This document shows positions 35,510 through 47,529 of a DNA stretch of 64,000 bases, piece after piece. The DNA comes from Hetaerina americana (taxonomy: Eukaryota > Arthropoda > Insecta > Odonata > Calopterygidae), in NCBI GenBank assembly GCA_022747635.1, contig JAKTNV010000005.1, positions 46,271,513 through 46,335,512 of the forward strand, written 5' to 3'. The notes below the pieces were generated by a model that saw only the letters and a list, made by a program, of their open reading frames with translations, was not told where the DNA came from and did not search any database. Each line of letters starts with the position of its first letter. Positions within the stretch are counted from its first letter, which is position 1. The position numbers and the translations under genes were made by a program.

Positions 35510-35735
35510 AACAAGTATGCGGATACATTAGTCTCCTTATATGGGAGCCCTAGACACCCAGCCCAGAAAACATGAATTGCAGAGATTACCAAAATTCAAA
35601 GAAAAGCTCCTCTCTTCGTGAAAACCTACAATAAAAGCAGGCAATGTATCACAAGCTTTACACAACTAAAAGATACCTTGAGATGGAAGACCCTGTAGAC
35701 TGGAGGAATCATCATTGCATTAGCAATTATAATGA
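35510..35735 (+). mobile_element. CR1/L2-type LINE fragment
   Basis: The plus strand reads KYADTLVSLYGSP, then EITKIQRKAPLFVKTYNKSR and a QLKDTLRWKTL block. This corresponds to the conserved late part of CR1/L2 reverse transcriptase ORFs (LEYASxVWDPHT..INxLExIQRRAARFVxxxYxxxSSVTxMLxxLxWxxLxxRR). One or two frameshifts are present. The fragment lies just beyond the deleted mariner. Confidence 0.6.
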
Positions 35736-36540
35736 TTTAATGGTGCGGTATACGCAAAGATGAAATAACCCCAACGCCGCACCACAGCAGTACGGAGAAC
35801 AATAATGAAAAAATGAGGTAGACATTTTGTCAAATCGATATATCCAATGATTTATTATTTACCCCGCATAAATCACGACCATAGCGCTTAAAGTGTGAGC
35901 AATAAAAAAATAATATCAACCGCCACATTTCTTTGAAAAAATTTCCTTGGTTGATACAGTATTCTAACACCACCTGGCGCACATCCTTGCAGAGCCTGAC
36001 AGAGTACTTCATAATATAATGATCCTCCTATAGTATAAAATGTGAGCTTTGAAGTAAATGGTCATGGGTTCAATTTAATTAAATACATGAACTACCTAAT
36101 TTTTAATGAGATCACAAGACGAGACTATGACAGACTATGATTACCCTATCCTTCTGCACCATTGGCTAGTCCTCACAATAATACTGAATATACCTGTATA
36201 CTGAGCCAATATATACTTACACAGCCAAAGGAGACTGGACTTTTAGCATTTATTATCTTCCCGTAATCGTGACTAATAGGATACGTTAGGTATCAGTAAG
36301 CATGCCAACCCAAATGCTATGTGAACTCAGCACCGGTGTAGCATCACTAGGCAAAGAAATAACCATTCTAAAACTGAGGGAATTTTCTCTTCTTTTACGT
36401 TCCGAGAAGAGGAGTAACCCTACCATTTTCCCTAAAGCCTCTTTGGGGGTCTTCACAGACAATGAGAGGCCGTCGTAGACAGCAGGTCACCGGAAAACAA
36501 TGGGTCATTGTCCAGTTCTATCATTTAATCGGAGTCGCCG
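35736..36540. other. No gene recognised
   Basis: AT-rich sequence. A tRNA-Asp-like stretch at about 36020-36075, with a B-box-like GGTTCAATT, is too weak to call. Confidence 0.4.
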
Positions 36541-36589
36541 AGACTATAGTCTGGGTGGCACAGATTGGATTAAACTATCGGCACGTCTC

Positions 36590-37030
36590 CTCAGAGAGGA
36601 AAGGGAGGGGGAGGCTATGAGGAGGTGAGCGCACAAGAGGTGCGGAATGCTTCGGGTGAGGAGTTTAAGAGAACGAGTATTTATCATGGGAGCGATGGAG
36701 TGCGTGGAGAATGGAGTGTGTTGGCCAGTGGGTTGGGGGACTGCGGGCAAGGGGGAAAGGGGGAGGGATTGTAGGGCAGAGGGACATGGTGTGGGGATGG
36801 GCAAGGAAGATCACGAGCGTTGCGGTCACTTGGTGATTAATGCCCCTCAACCGAAGCGAAGTCGGGGAAAGAAAAGGGGATGCGAGAGGGCAGGGAGATG
36901 GGATGAGGGGCGAACGGCGGGGTGAGAGGTGAGCGAGGGCGGTAGAAGGGACGGCGGCGTGTGCGGGAAGGAAAGAGCTGGTGGTGGGGGAGGAGCATCG
37001 CACGCTGCCACCTCGGGCGATGAGGATAAG
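36590..37030. other. Purine-rich GC island
   Basis: Plus strand rich in GGGGA, GGAGG and GCGGG tracts, with CpGs. Overlapping open frames on both strands follow from the composition; no protein motif is visible. Confidence 0.5.
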
Positions 37031-37845
37031 GTTGCCCCTTGGTGAGTAAAATCTCGATAACGGGCATGTTTTCACCTATGAATTAGGATAACCTAAGCTT
37101 CAACCTTTTGACATAACGTGCATGTTTTCATGGAAGTCATTTTTATGTCACGTATTTTACGAAGTCAATACTTTCGGCTTTAAACGATACACGTAAGGCA
37201 ATCATATGCAATCTTGAAAGGTTAATTAAAACGTTTTTCAAAGTTCAGTAAGGGCTGTTCAGGGCACAAGTTCAGTGCGTATCATTATGTTAATCAAATA
37301 ATGATACCATTCATTGAATTACGTCTCACTGTCAATAATTAGTCGGTAATTATGATCATGAAGGTCTAGAATATAGTGCGAATAACAAGTAAAAGTTAAG
37401 ACTCATTTAGAGTTACCCTTGAGACTGTAAGAAGAGTGTTTCTCGACGGACAGTTTCATAAAACGCAGGGATTTTAAGTTTAATGTCACTAAAATGAAGA
37501 TGCATTTGAAAATGTTCTTCTTTATAAGTTATTTTGCTTCGTAACTGAATTTAATATTATCGAATACCCGAAAAATTCTAAAACCTTTTGAAGTAAGGCT
37601 TGCGATAAATGTTTACTGTTTAAAAAACAAAATTGAAGGCTTTGCGCAAGTATAACACTACATATGTCCCTATATAATTGAATAATTTTCATAAGCTGTT
37701 AATTATCATTCAATTTACCACCACCGAGACATTTTTGTGACAGACAGTGGAATTTGTATGGTTTCTTACCTTTCCGACTGAATCGTTGCTTTTACATTTT
37801 CTTATCAGTATTCAAATAAATAGATTGTCTCACAGGTCAATAGTA
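37031..37845. other. No feature recognised
   Basis: AT-rich DNA without recognisable content. Confidence 0.5.
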
Positions 37846-38678
37846 TATCAGAAAGAAGTGACGAACAAGATGCGCTAATGTTTGCCAAGAGAATTAATAC
37901 TGGTAAAAACCTGACACCAAACTACTTGTTTGTTTGACAATCAAGAATGTGACAAGACATTCATGAATTTGGAAAAGGCTCATGACAGCAAGAATAAAAC
38001 AGTATTTAAATCACTGAAACGATGGCGATGGATTACAGCAATAGGAAAATAACCTATCAATTCCGAATTCCAAGTTTCTTGCATGCGAATAAAAGACGGC
38101 AAAAAAAGAACCAAACAAACGTATGCTCTCACTATTCTCGTTCAACGTAAACCTACACCGAAAGAGGCAATAAAATGAGTAAAATGTAAAAGGGAAATAG
38201 ATTAACATGCACCGTTTCGTAGATGATATCGCAAAAATGTCAGACTTGGGACTCTATGGACCAAGTACTTTGAGAGCATAACTTAAAGGCCAATGGGAAG
38301 AAAACAAAAACCATAGTATGCGGAAGATTTTGCGCTATGATAAGATAAATGAGAAAAAAATGGTGTATACCACCTCAGTAGGAAGTAGGGTAACGTGATC
38401 TTATATTATTTCTACGAGCATAAAGTGCAGCATGTCATCTATTCTAGCTAAAAATCTGTTCACGATTAATAATCATATGCTGACTAAATACACGACTAAA
38501 GGCAGTGAAAATATTCGAGTCAAGCCCTTTATAGGGGCTCAGAGGGATTCAAAGTTGGAAAAAGACCAAGGACAAGCAGGTGATTTCGAAGTCTGGTCCA
38601 GGAGGTGGATTCTGAAGAACATATGGACAAGTAAAGCAAGAATTTAAATTAGGCGTGAAACGATTACGTGATACACAA

Positions 38679-38691
38679 TACCAAAACAAAG
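38679..38691 (+). repeat. SINE target-site duplication, left
   Basis: TACCAAAACAAAG, repeated exactly at 38996-39008 on the other side of the SINE. A 13-bp direct duplication is typical of LINE-mediated insertion. Confidence 0.9.
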
Positions 38692-38995
38692 GGGATCGAG
38701 ATGGTGCGGGGGCTAACGTACTGGCTTCCCACCCTGAGGGCGCGGGTTCAAATCCCGGCGGTGTTGAATATTTTTCAGAGGTATCTCGATCCCTACTTGA
38801 GGTGCTTTGTGGAGGGCACTTTGAGTGGATACGCCGTCCGTCGGATGGGACGTTAAGCCGCGGACCCCTTGGCGCCTTTCGTAAAGAGTAGGCTAATGCC
38901 GACGCCGGGTTTCTCTCCACCCTTCATCCTTTCCTGTCCTTCCCCTATGGCGCAAATGACCTTAGCTGTCGGTCGCCTCCCCTCAAAACTACTAC
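38692..38995 (+). mobile_element. tRNA-derived SINE with 13-bp target duplication
   Basis: A 304-bp element with a tRNA-like head: an A-box-like region at about 38703-38720 and a B-box GGTTCAAATCC near 38747. The body contains GATGGGACGTTAAGCCGCGG, then CCCCTTGGCGCCTTTCGTAA, GGCTAATGCCGACGCCGGGT and TATGGCGCAAATGACC. I recognise this as the body style of widespread arthropod tRNA SINEs, from memory only. Exact direct repeats flank it, so both boundaries are well defined. Good preservation compared with the surrounding LINE suggests a later insertion. Confidence 0.88.
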
Positions 38996-39008
38996 TACCA
39001 AAACAAAG
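38996..39008 (+). repeat. SINE target-site duplication, right
   Basis: Second exact copy of the 13-bp direct repeat, immediately after the ACTACTAC tail of the SINE. Confidence 0.9.
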
Positions 39009-39359
39009 CAGGTGAACTGGGCGCAGCTCGAAAGGAAATTGAGTGGTTCGAAACATAAGAGGGGAGATATCATAGGCAAAGAGACAACAAGGGATAAATA
39101 AATAGATTAAATAAAGATGGATGCGAACATTCAGACCTACCAGAGAGTAAACGAAATTGCATTGAATAAGAAAGAAGTAATGGCGAGCCATTCTTCTGAA
39201 TTAGAATGAATGATAATGACGCAAAGGTAATGTTGGAACAGGAATTTCTAGATAATATATTTAATGCTAGTACAAATCTACTTAAAAAATGAAAAAAACA
39301 GGTAAGGTAAATAATATTTACCTCTCTCCGATACTGCATAAACATATTGCGCAACTTGT

Positions 39360-39880
39360 TTTCAAATCAATCGTGACTCGTTTAATTCCGGTCCAGCGAC
39401 CACTGCCTTAAGTGCGCTTTCATGGTCACCCATCCCTGGAAGCCGGAGGCTGCGTAAGGGAGGCTGCGGATACTTCAGACCCCCGACCGGGAGCCATTCA
39501 CGTTCACGGGCATTTTCCCTTGCCATAACCGAACTGCGGGGATCCTCACGCCTCTCAGCGGGCCGGGAGCTTACCGCCGGCATCGGCGCATACGGGAGCG
39601 GGTGGGAGAAGGCAACGGGGGGCTGTCCCCGAGCTTCGCGGGGTGCCCGGACCCCTCGCTGAGTGCGGAGGCAGCCACGTAGGGTGACGAGGGGGCACGA
39701 AGGGCCAGCGCAAGGAGGAGCTAAATAAAAAAATCAAGTCGTGGGGTTAATAAAGTGAACAGGCAAGCCGGCGTGGTAAGACCACCCTGCGCCGCCGTCT
39801 CACTACGCTGTCTTGGGGAAATAAGCAGCAGGACAAGTTTTCAAGCCGCACGTGCCGGGAGTGTGCCGAGCGGCCCTATC
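39360..39880. other. GC-rich island, probable repeat or promoter, unassigned
   Basis: A sharply GC-rich, CpG-containing block of high complexity, unlike the purine or pyrimidine islands. On the minus strand it contains GGATGGGTGACC (near 39430), identical to the box C core of 5S rRNA promoters. Without the neighbouring 5S elements this may be coincidence. Frames of 60-73 codons on the minus strand (39362-39583 and 39555-39737) show no domain. The abrupt edges suggest the 5' region of a LINE or another repeat. A CpG-island promoter is the alternative. Confidence 0.4.
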
Positions 39881-39899
39881 GAAATTTTATTTTTATCGT

Positions 39900-40960
39900 C
39901 TCGCAAGCTATACCATTATCCGAGACATGTTAATCATTTCTCTACACATATTTTATTAGAACCATTCTTTTTCGCAAAACTGCATGCAAAAAACCCTATC
40001 CTTAGTAAGAATGTTTAAGATTTTTTAAAGAAACTTTGATAGAAGAGGAAACAATCGAATTGAGGATGGCCAATAGTGAAATATATTCATGAAGGAAATA
40101 TTTTTCAAATTTTACAGAATTATTTACGATTAAAGTCTCAGGTTTCACAGCATCACAACAAAGATTCGGTCTTCCGAAATTATTCTTAATTATTCACTAT
40201 ATGTCCATAAGAGATGTATTGCACATCGTAAATAATTCACAGACCTCGTTGACATATTTAATAGGGATACATTTCAATAATTTAAATCATCTAAAAACAT
40301 TTTATTATGGGCTAAAAAATTACACTGATATATAGTAGTTCCAAACTTCGTTAAGAACTATATCATTTTACTTTTTGTAACTTATTCACATGAAAAGAGA
40401 AGTAATCTCATAGAAAAACGAGAAGGGTGTTGAATTAAAAGATAAAAATTACGTATAATTAAAAGTTTTTGTGAAAAAACGTATTTTATATGCATAATGA
40501 CACTTCATATGCCGAATAACTTCCATTTAAAATATCTTCACTATTCATTCAAAATTCTACCTTTGCAAACATTGCGTTTTTTACTGTAGTGGTGGACCAT
40601 TACATGGTCGGGTGTGTCTTCAATGAAACGTTAAGAACACAAAATTTCAACACAGAGAGAAGTAGTGAAAAAAAACTGAAAAATTACCAGACATACTCCG
40701 CCAAGGAAATTCTAATTTCACAGAGTAAGACGATAAATTAGCCAGAAAAAAATAATGCCTGACTTCCATTCCAACTTTTGTGAAAAATATTGAGTCGATT
40801 AGCATGGAAATCACTCAAAAGAAGAAGCTCAGGAATATTATGCTTCTGAAAAATAATTCGAAGGTTATTACGCGGAAGACAATGAAAAATAAGGAGGGTT
40901 ATCGAAAAATAAGAATGGGCCAATGGAAAAAGGGAAGTCGGCTTTGGAGGGAGAGTTGAA
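39900..40960. other. No feature recognised
   Basis: AT-rich DNA with no supported gene. Confidence 0.5.
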
Positions 40961-40969
40961 CGTGAGGCT

Positions 40970-41480
40970 CAGATGAGACGGGCTTTGGATATGAGGGTAT
41001 GAAAGAGTGAGTGAGTAGGGTGGGGGAGAGTTAAAGCAGGAGGGCTAGGAGAAGGAGGAGTATATGGCCGGCTCTCTCTCCCTCTCTTCAGGTAATGATG
41101 AAGAAGAAGAATGCCGGGGACGGAGAGTGGGCTGGGTGATGTAGGAGGAGGGACGGCAGGGCGAGGAAGAGAGGTCATCCGGTGGGTGAGTAAGGGTCTT
41201 GGGACCGGTGAGAGGTGGGTGATGGATGACCGCAGTGGAGGCAGAGGTGGTGATAATGAAGTGGAGGTACCGAGGGGACGGGATGAGGTAGGATACGTGA
41301 GGGGACTATAAGCGAGCCCTCGGTGAGGGGGGAGGAGGGTGGTCTGAGGGCGGAGGAATAAGAAGAAACGGATGCTAAGAGAGAGATGAAAAACAAGAGA
41401 AAGGGAAAGTGGAGGAAAGAAGGGACCTAGAGGGAAGTAAAATAGAGGAAAACGAAAACATCCAGACGAAGTCGAGGGCA
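40970..41480. other. Purine-rich GC island
   Basis: Plus strand purine-rich, with GGAGG, GAGTGAG, GAAGAAGAAG and GAGAGAG runs. The 177-codon minus-strand frame across it (40969-41502) encodes Pro/Ser/Leu low-complexity sequence and is explained by composition. It is not called as a gene. Confidence 0.5.
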
Positions 41481-42010
41481 TGCTTTCACGCTTGATAGGC
41501 AAACGGTGTAATGGATATTAAATATGCAAACGGTATTAAGTGAAAGCACAGAGATAAACGATACAAACTAATCTTAAATATGGAAAAAATGGGTTGAATC
41601 CAATGACTATTGTGTAGAAAACTACGTTTTCGGTAATAATTAGGCAATTACTCAAATTTCTCATATTACAACCTTTTCACAATGGCAACTGACGACCATT
41701 TATCAGGCAGATTACTGCTAAAAATCTATTAATTAAATGAAATGCTTATTATCATTCATTTTTATTATAATAGGCATGTATATGCATCCTGAGACCCTAA
41801 AAAAATAACTGATTCAATTAATGTGAAAAAATACCTAAGGGAGCGAACAAATGATAAGCATGATAACAGTAATTGCCATTCGCAGAAGACATTTTCTCTC
41901 GTAAAGACAAAAATATGAGAGCAGCAAATATTGTTTTCCAAACATGAGTCACGGATAAAATGCGTGCTGTTTCATCATGAAGCCATTGGACCTTTTGAAT
42001 CTTACAGCAA
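41481..42010. other. No feature recognised
   Basis: AT-rich DNA without recognisable content. Confidence 0.5.
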
Positions 42011-42014
42011 TAGA

Positions 42015-42150
42015 TGCCAGCCCCGGTGGGGGCGGGGTAACTTCCTCGCCTGTCAACCCAGAGGTTGCGGGTTCAATTTCCGCCTGGATGAGTTTTCCTC
42101 CACCTAGGGCTTGGGTGTATGTAATTTTGTCGATTCATACATCATTTTTA
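42015..42150 (+). mobile_element. tRNA-derived SINE, 5' part
   Basis: A tRNA-like head with an A-box-like GGTGGGGGCGGGGTAAC, an anticodon-arm-like CGCCTGTCAACCCAGAGG and a B-box-like GGTTCAATTTC near 42070. It is followed by a body beginning CCTCCACCTAGGGCTTGGGT. This body resembles a common arthropod SINE type, recalled from memory, that differs from the SINEs at 21.8 and 38.7 kb. Probably truncated at the 3' side. No target duplication was identified. Confidence 0.65.
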
Positions 42151-43795
42151 TAAGTCCATGAAAAGGCCGAAGTGCTGTTTTTGGATTAATGCAAAATAAA
42201 AAAGTAATTACAATCTCTCCTCCATTGACTTCTTTCCTCAGTTTGCCATAACTGGTGTCCTCCTCCCTTCTCACCCTACAGCATGCCCTTTTTGGAGAAT
42301 TACTAGGTTTCATGTAGCTGTAGGACTCCCGAAGTGATCTTTAAGCATAAAGGAGACTTCCACAGCGATCCAAAAGTTGAAAATGAATCGGAAAATTTAG
42401 ACATGCGGTAAAAGATATATTGGGGTGAAGGAAGGACTTTGAAGTGAAATAAGTGATTCTATTATTTTAATATAAAAAAACATGGTTATGATAATCAAAG
42501 TGTAAAATTTTCATAGAATGGTTCAAATTTGGTATTACGAATTGATGAAAGAACTTCTTAAAAGTAGTATGGGTGCAGTGTTAAGAGTATGGAACAATGA
42601 GGTGGAATAAAACTATGAAGAGGAAGAGCTGAATAAGGAAGAATCAGATATTGGTATAACGTGAGTGAGTCCCATATAGGAGCTGTGGTTGAGAAATATC
42701 TCAACCGAATAACATTAAACTAATCTTTTCCGGAAAAAGTAATTAATATCCCTATTTAAGAAAACTAGGTTTGAATACATTTGTATGATTTTTTGCTTTG
42801 AGAAATAAACATGAAGTTTAATTCTTTAGTTCAGAAGGCGAATTCATCATTTCCTCTGACTAATTAATTACTGTTCGATTTTCGCCGAATGAATTTCACA
42901 ACGAACACATATTTATCTCCTAAGTACCTATTAAGCGACATCTTAGTAGGTACATCTATATACCAAATAAATATGAGTCACGTAACCAATAACATATTTT
43001 AGAATTTTACGTCATCACTTTTATTGAAGCTACGCTATACAACCATCGCTTATAGAAACATCCATTTCATAAATTTTAATGTCATTTTAACTTTTTGTGC
43101 TCATTATAATGAGCATTCCGGAACCCAAAGAAAACGTCTTCCTAGGATGATGTAATAAAAGGCATTTTTAGATGATCTTATGACCACAAATGTCATATTC
43201 GAGTGGCCTTGTTTTCATTTTAGAGTAATCTCCGGCATGATTTAAGTTATAAAAATAAAATTAATGGAAAAATATATGACTGCTACAGTTAAGTTAAAAT
43301 TGAAACTAATAGCGATAATTTTGCAAGTTTTCTCAAACATTTAAGCGTATTGCTTGTCGTACATTACATGACGCCCTTCTGAAAGAATTACTTTGGAACC
43401 GAATTAATTTATAATCACCACATTCTTCCACCTCTGTGCTTTTATTGGTAGATTTCTGAAATACATGACCTGTAGCATCTCTCTTTGACCGTATTCCAAA
43501 CCGCCTATTTCCAAAAAGTTACTAGCTATGACTACACAAACCTAGGCAATTGCCTAAACTATTACAACTACATTAATAACGATATAAGAGATTTTCAACC
43601 TTAACATTACACTTGCAAAATTCAAAAAAGCTGTAATTAAAGAGATATAACTACATTGAAAAAGGAGAGACCCAATAGTACGATACGAAACGCGGGAGGC
43701 AGTAAACTTGTAATGGTCCTAATGAGGGTGCCTATAATAAAAGCATGAAGAATAATTTTATTGCATCCAACGTCTCGAAGAAAATCCCAGCCACT
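42151..43795. other. No gene recognised
   Basis: AT-rich DNA. A 14-bp palindrome TAGGCAATTGCCTA near 43543 is the only structure noted. Confidence 0.45.
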
Positions 43796-43799
43796 CCGA

Positions 43800-44115
43800 A
43801 TGTAAGGACAACTTGCGAAGAAGTGGGAGTTGAGCCTAAAGTAGGGGGCACGGGAGGTCCATCTGAGGGAGGGCCGTTCCGGATATACATGAAGAGGAAA
43901 AAGGGAGAGAAAAAATGAAGTTGGGAGGAATAAAAGAAGGCATGTGCAGGGAAGACTAGGAGGGGAGGATGAATAGGGAATAAAGAAAAATGTTTCCACC
44001 AGAATAATAAGAACAGAATGAGAGAACGAGACAATATTATCACAGATGGATGACGCAGCGATGGAGATAGAAAATGCTGGAATGAAAACTGGGAGTTAGA
44101 AAGGAAGGAGATTGT
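43800..44115. other. Purine-rich block
   Basis: Plus strand purine-rich (GGGAGG, GAAGAGG and AAAGGGAG tracts), less GC-rich than the other islands. Long minus-strand frames across it (43637-43999 and 43732-44226) read as Phe/Ser/Leu/Pro-rich strings and are not supported as genes. Confidence 0.4.
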
Positions 44116-44229
44116 TTGAAAAAAAGGTTGAAATTTTGAATAAAAATTCGTGTTCAAGAAAATAGCATAGCTATATACCTGTGGAAATAAGTAAAACTTC
44201 ATGGGAGTATATTTCAACAAACTCAATAT

Positions 44230-45140
44230 TTAAGTACAGTTTGCAATACCATCGTTTCACAATCATAGTGATTTAACGGGCAGCGTTACTAACACCCCAT
44301 GATGCAACCATTCATTTCCAAAAGAAGGTCATTGTAGATATTTAATTTTGATGAAGCTTAAACATTTTCATAACGTCTCGCTTTTGTTCAAATAATTTTT
44401 AAGGCAGTAGCTCACCATTTCAAATAATCGAATAAGTAAAAGGGCAAAGTTGGATCTTATTGATCTTGGGCTAAATGATATGAAATGGAAAATATTTCAT
44501 CATTAATATTAAAATAAGCAATCTTCATCATAGATATTTGTGTCAATGAGCAAATATCGTGCGTAAGAGTCTGACATGAAAATTTCTATGATTCATGATG
44601 TAATTTTCTCTCCAAATACAACCTTATTACTTTTTTAAGAAATTGGTGGTATCAATAAATAATATTTCTTTAATATTGTTAAAATAATTCTTCAGGGATA
44701 TTCTCCATTATCATTTGTAATTAAACATTCAGACTAATAGGCAATGACTATCAGGAGAATATAAATGGCGGCTAAGTTGTACAATGTAATTACGTTTATA
44801 GAAATTTATCCTTTCGATAAAAGTAACAAAATTTAAAGAACAAATATAATTAAAACAATAATAAGGCAGAATTCCAATTAAAATAGCTCTAGTATTCACG
44901 TCTACCAGGTTTATGCAGTACTAATTTAAATGTTCAATCTACAAAGCCATTAAAATAACACACAACATTTCGAAAACCGGATATGAATTTTTAAAACCAT
45001 GACAAGTGGAATAGGTAAGATAGTTGGCTAAAATGCTAATTATCTTAGATGGAGACAAAGAGTAAGATGCGCCGATTAGTTTTCAGAGAAAAGGGTCTAT
45101 GGAGTAATTTTAATTTGGAAATTCTAAAAAAAATCTCCAT
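44230..45140. other. No feature recognised
   Basis: AT-rich DNA without supported features. Confidence 0.5.
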
Positions 45141-45149
45141 TTCACGCAA

Positions 45150-46480
45150 TTATATGCTCTTCCCCTTCGGCTCTCAAAACGCCATCCGTTTCCCTCATTC
45201 TGAGGCTACCTCCTCTCTCACTCAAATTTCCCCCTCTCCTTCCCTTCCCCTTCTAACCTAACCTCTAGACCCTCCATCCCGCATTTTCTCATCTGCCACC
45301 GCTCCAGAACCACTTCATGCATATTCACACCGCCGCACAGCGAACAGCCTCACATCCGAGAAACGTAGTTAACCGAGATATAACACACTACCTTCTTCCT
45401 CTTTCTCCTTCCTCCAAACTCCCTCTTTCCATTCACTCCTCTGTTCTATCTAACACTTCCTTCCAATTATTCCTCCCTACCTCCGTCTCGTCTACGATAT
45501 CTTAGTGCTCACTTGGACTATTTTCGAGAAATAAACATACTAATGAACTGAATAGTGAGAGAGGGACTGAGGATAAGTTAACGATGAAAAAGATTTTCAG
45601 TGCACAACAGACCAATCCAAGAGGAAGGGGATTGGTGTATCCAATGGATATAAATCTCGTAAATTTAATCAATAAAAACTCACGAAAAGCTATGTAATAA
45701 ATTTAGGCTCAAGATAAAAAACAACGAAAACAAAAACCAAGGTGAAGAAGGATGTTAATGGCTAAATGCTCGAGGATGGCTATGTGGCGGAATGTTATCA
45801 AATTTCCTAAATTATCCTCCCATACACCTTGCTAATCAGTTCAGTCTATATCCCGATCAGTTTCTAATCGGAATACAGATTCCTCTTCTCCTCTTCGTCT
45901 TCTATTTTTGCCTTATTTTCAAATCATTATTTCACCACCTCAAGCCCTTCCTTCTCAACGTTCTCCACTTATTTAGTTCCTCTGCTGTCCTTTTACTCTC
46001 GCCAACTGGACTCGCCTTTCCCTTCATTTTCCCCGTTTGCTCTCTTCCCATTTCGTCTCCTCCCTCCAACCCTTTTCCCTCCCTCCTCCCTTTCATCCCC
46101 TTACCTGTATACTCTCTTCCCCCTTCTCACCTTTTTCGAAAATTGACAATCTCTACCTGGACCTTCACTGCCTTACTCATACGCTCGCCCGCCCGCACCA
46201 AATTACATTCAGGACCCGACTATGGAAATCCATTATGGAACGCGTGTTTTCGAGGAGGAGAGGTCGGACGGGGATGGAAGGAGGGATGCAGAGTGAATGG
46301 AGTGAGGAGGCAACAAAAGGGAGTAAGGGAGAAGATTCTCGTGAAAGGATTGGAGGTGGGAGAACGCAAGGGGGACAGCGGAACGAGCGGCGCGGGTGGG
46401 GGAGAGTTTTGACGGGTGGAAATACTTGTGGAAGAGGAGAAGGAGGTAGGGGAGAAGGGGGAAAATCTTGAACATAACCT
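45150..46480. other. Pyrimidine-rich then purine-rich island
   Basis: The plus strand is pyrimidine-rich at 45150-45510 and again at about 45820-46140 (CTTCC, CTCCC and TCCC tracts). At about 46235 it switches to purine-rich (GGAGG, GGGAGA, GAAGGGGG) until about 46470. The 206-codon frame at 45792-46412 runs across the switch and changes from Leu/Phe/Pro/Ser-rich to Gly/Arg/Glu-rich at that point, which is what composition alone would produce. The switch has the opposite polarity to those at 3.84 and 62.19 kb. Confidence 0.5.
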
Positions 46481-47000
46481 ACTCTCCGCTCTATTTGTGG
46501 TTCTCCTTGGCGCGGTCCAAACCGCCCACGTTCCCTCTCCCCCAAAGAAAGAACGCAGGAAAGCTCATTTGCTCACCGCTCGTATATATTCTTCGCCTCT
46601 TCGATTACGACCCCGGACTAACCCACTCGCTCAATCATCGCCCTTGCCGAAAATTCTCGAAAAGGTTGATGTCGATATGTTTTGAATGGTGGAGCGTTAT
46701 TCGTTATTCATTTCGCGCTCCCTTTTTTCATCGCCCGCATCGCAGTGTCCGTCCGAAAAACGAGCAAATGTGGGAGAGGTCGGGTGGAGATTTGCTCCCC
46801 ATTTCCTCACTTATCTCTTGATTTGAATGAATGGCCTTTTTTGCTGGAGAATAAAGGTATTGATCAACGTGTGCGTGGAAGGGATTGCGTGGCGACAGTG
46901 GCTCCCGCAGCCTCAATTACGGCATTCTTTCAAATGGCTCTCATTCCGGTCGACATTGACTTTAAGGAATTGCAACCTCAGGACTATAATAATATTTAAA
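46481..47000. other. Mixed-composition block next to island
   Basis: Balanced-composition sequence with several overlapping short frames and no recognisable motif. The part at 46820-46985 is non-repetitive and could be regulatory. Confidence 0.25.
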
Positions 47001-47525
47001 CTATTGAAAAATTATCACTACCAGACTGTATTGTGATTTATTTCCATATAATGATAGGACTCAAAATATTTTTTATGATAATTTTGAATTCTCATTTATA
47101 TGCAAAGCCATATAAGGTGCAGTTACGCCTCGGAGGCCAATTTGGGTAACTAGTAAATCATTAAATTTCTAAAAATATACTTCTCACATCTAAATTATTT
47201 CAGTCAAAAAAACTAAATTATTTTTTAATAATTGGTAATAAAAAGATGGTTTATCTGGATTCAGTCAAACATACTTTAAGAAAATCTAGATAGGCATAAT
47301 GATTAATACAGAGGACAAAATGAACCATAATAATTCACGTTTATTCAAACAGAGAGATTTGTAAATATCTGTGATAGTTATGGGACGTTAGCCGCTCACC
47401 AATTCTAATTCACTTTCATTTATTTAAATGGAAAATGTGATAAAATAAAATATTCATTCCCCATTCCGATCTTCAAGGGGAGTCATTACAGAGGAGGTTT
47501 AATCAATTTATGACTGGATCTTGGA
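47001..47525. other. No feature recognised
   Basis: AT-rich DNA. Confidence 0.5.
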
Positions 47526-47529
47526 ACGT

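Larger units (their letters stand above)
37850..39260 (+). mobile_element. RTE/L1-type LINE remnant, interrupted by a SINE
   Basis: Frameshifted plus-strand segments appear in LINE order. The first is SDEQDALMFAKRI (about 37858). The second is TFMNLEKAHDSKNKTVFKSL, equivalent to the xVDLEKAFDxVNxxxLxxxL palm block. The third is INMHRFVDDIAKMSDLG, with the catalytic FVDD (canonical FADD) at 38216-38227. Then come a KTKTIVCGR-like block and LEKDQGQAGDFEVWSRRWIL, the ETWTLxxExxxxLEAFEMWxxRRIL block. A SINE follows at 38692-38995. Beyond it a further decayed stretch with YQRVNEIALNKKE may be the end of the same LINE. Many stops; inactive. Confidence 0.7.

Noticed and set aside
36020..36075. tRNA-Asp-like stretch with GGTTCAATT
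   Set aside because: The A-box is poor, no acceptor stem pairs, and the T-arm is not formed.
39425..39440. 5S rRNA gene
   Set aside because: Only the 12-base box C core matches; the rest of the 5S sequence is absent.
45792..46412. 206-codon frame on the plus strand
   Set aside because: Its amino-acid composition changes exactly where the base composition switches, showing it is a product of the island and not a protein.
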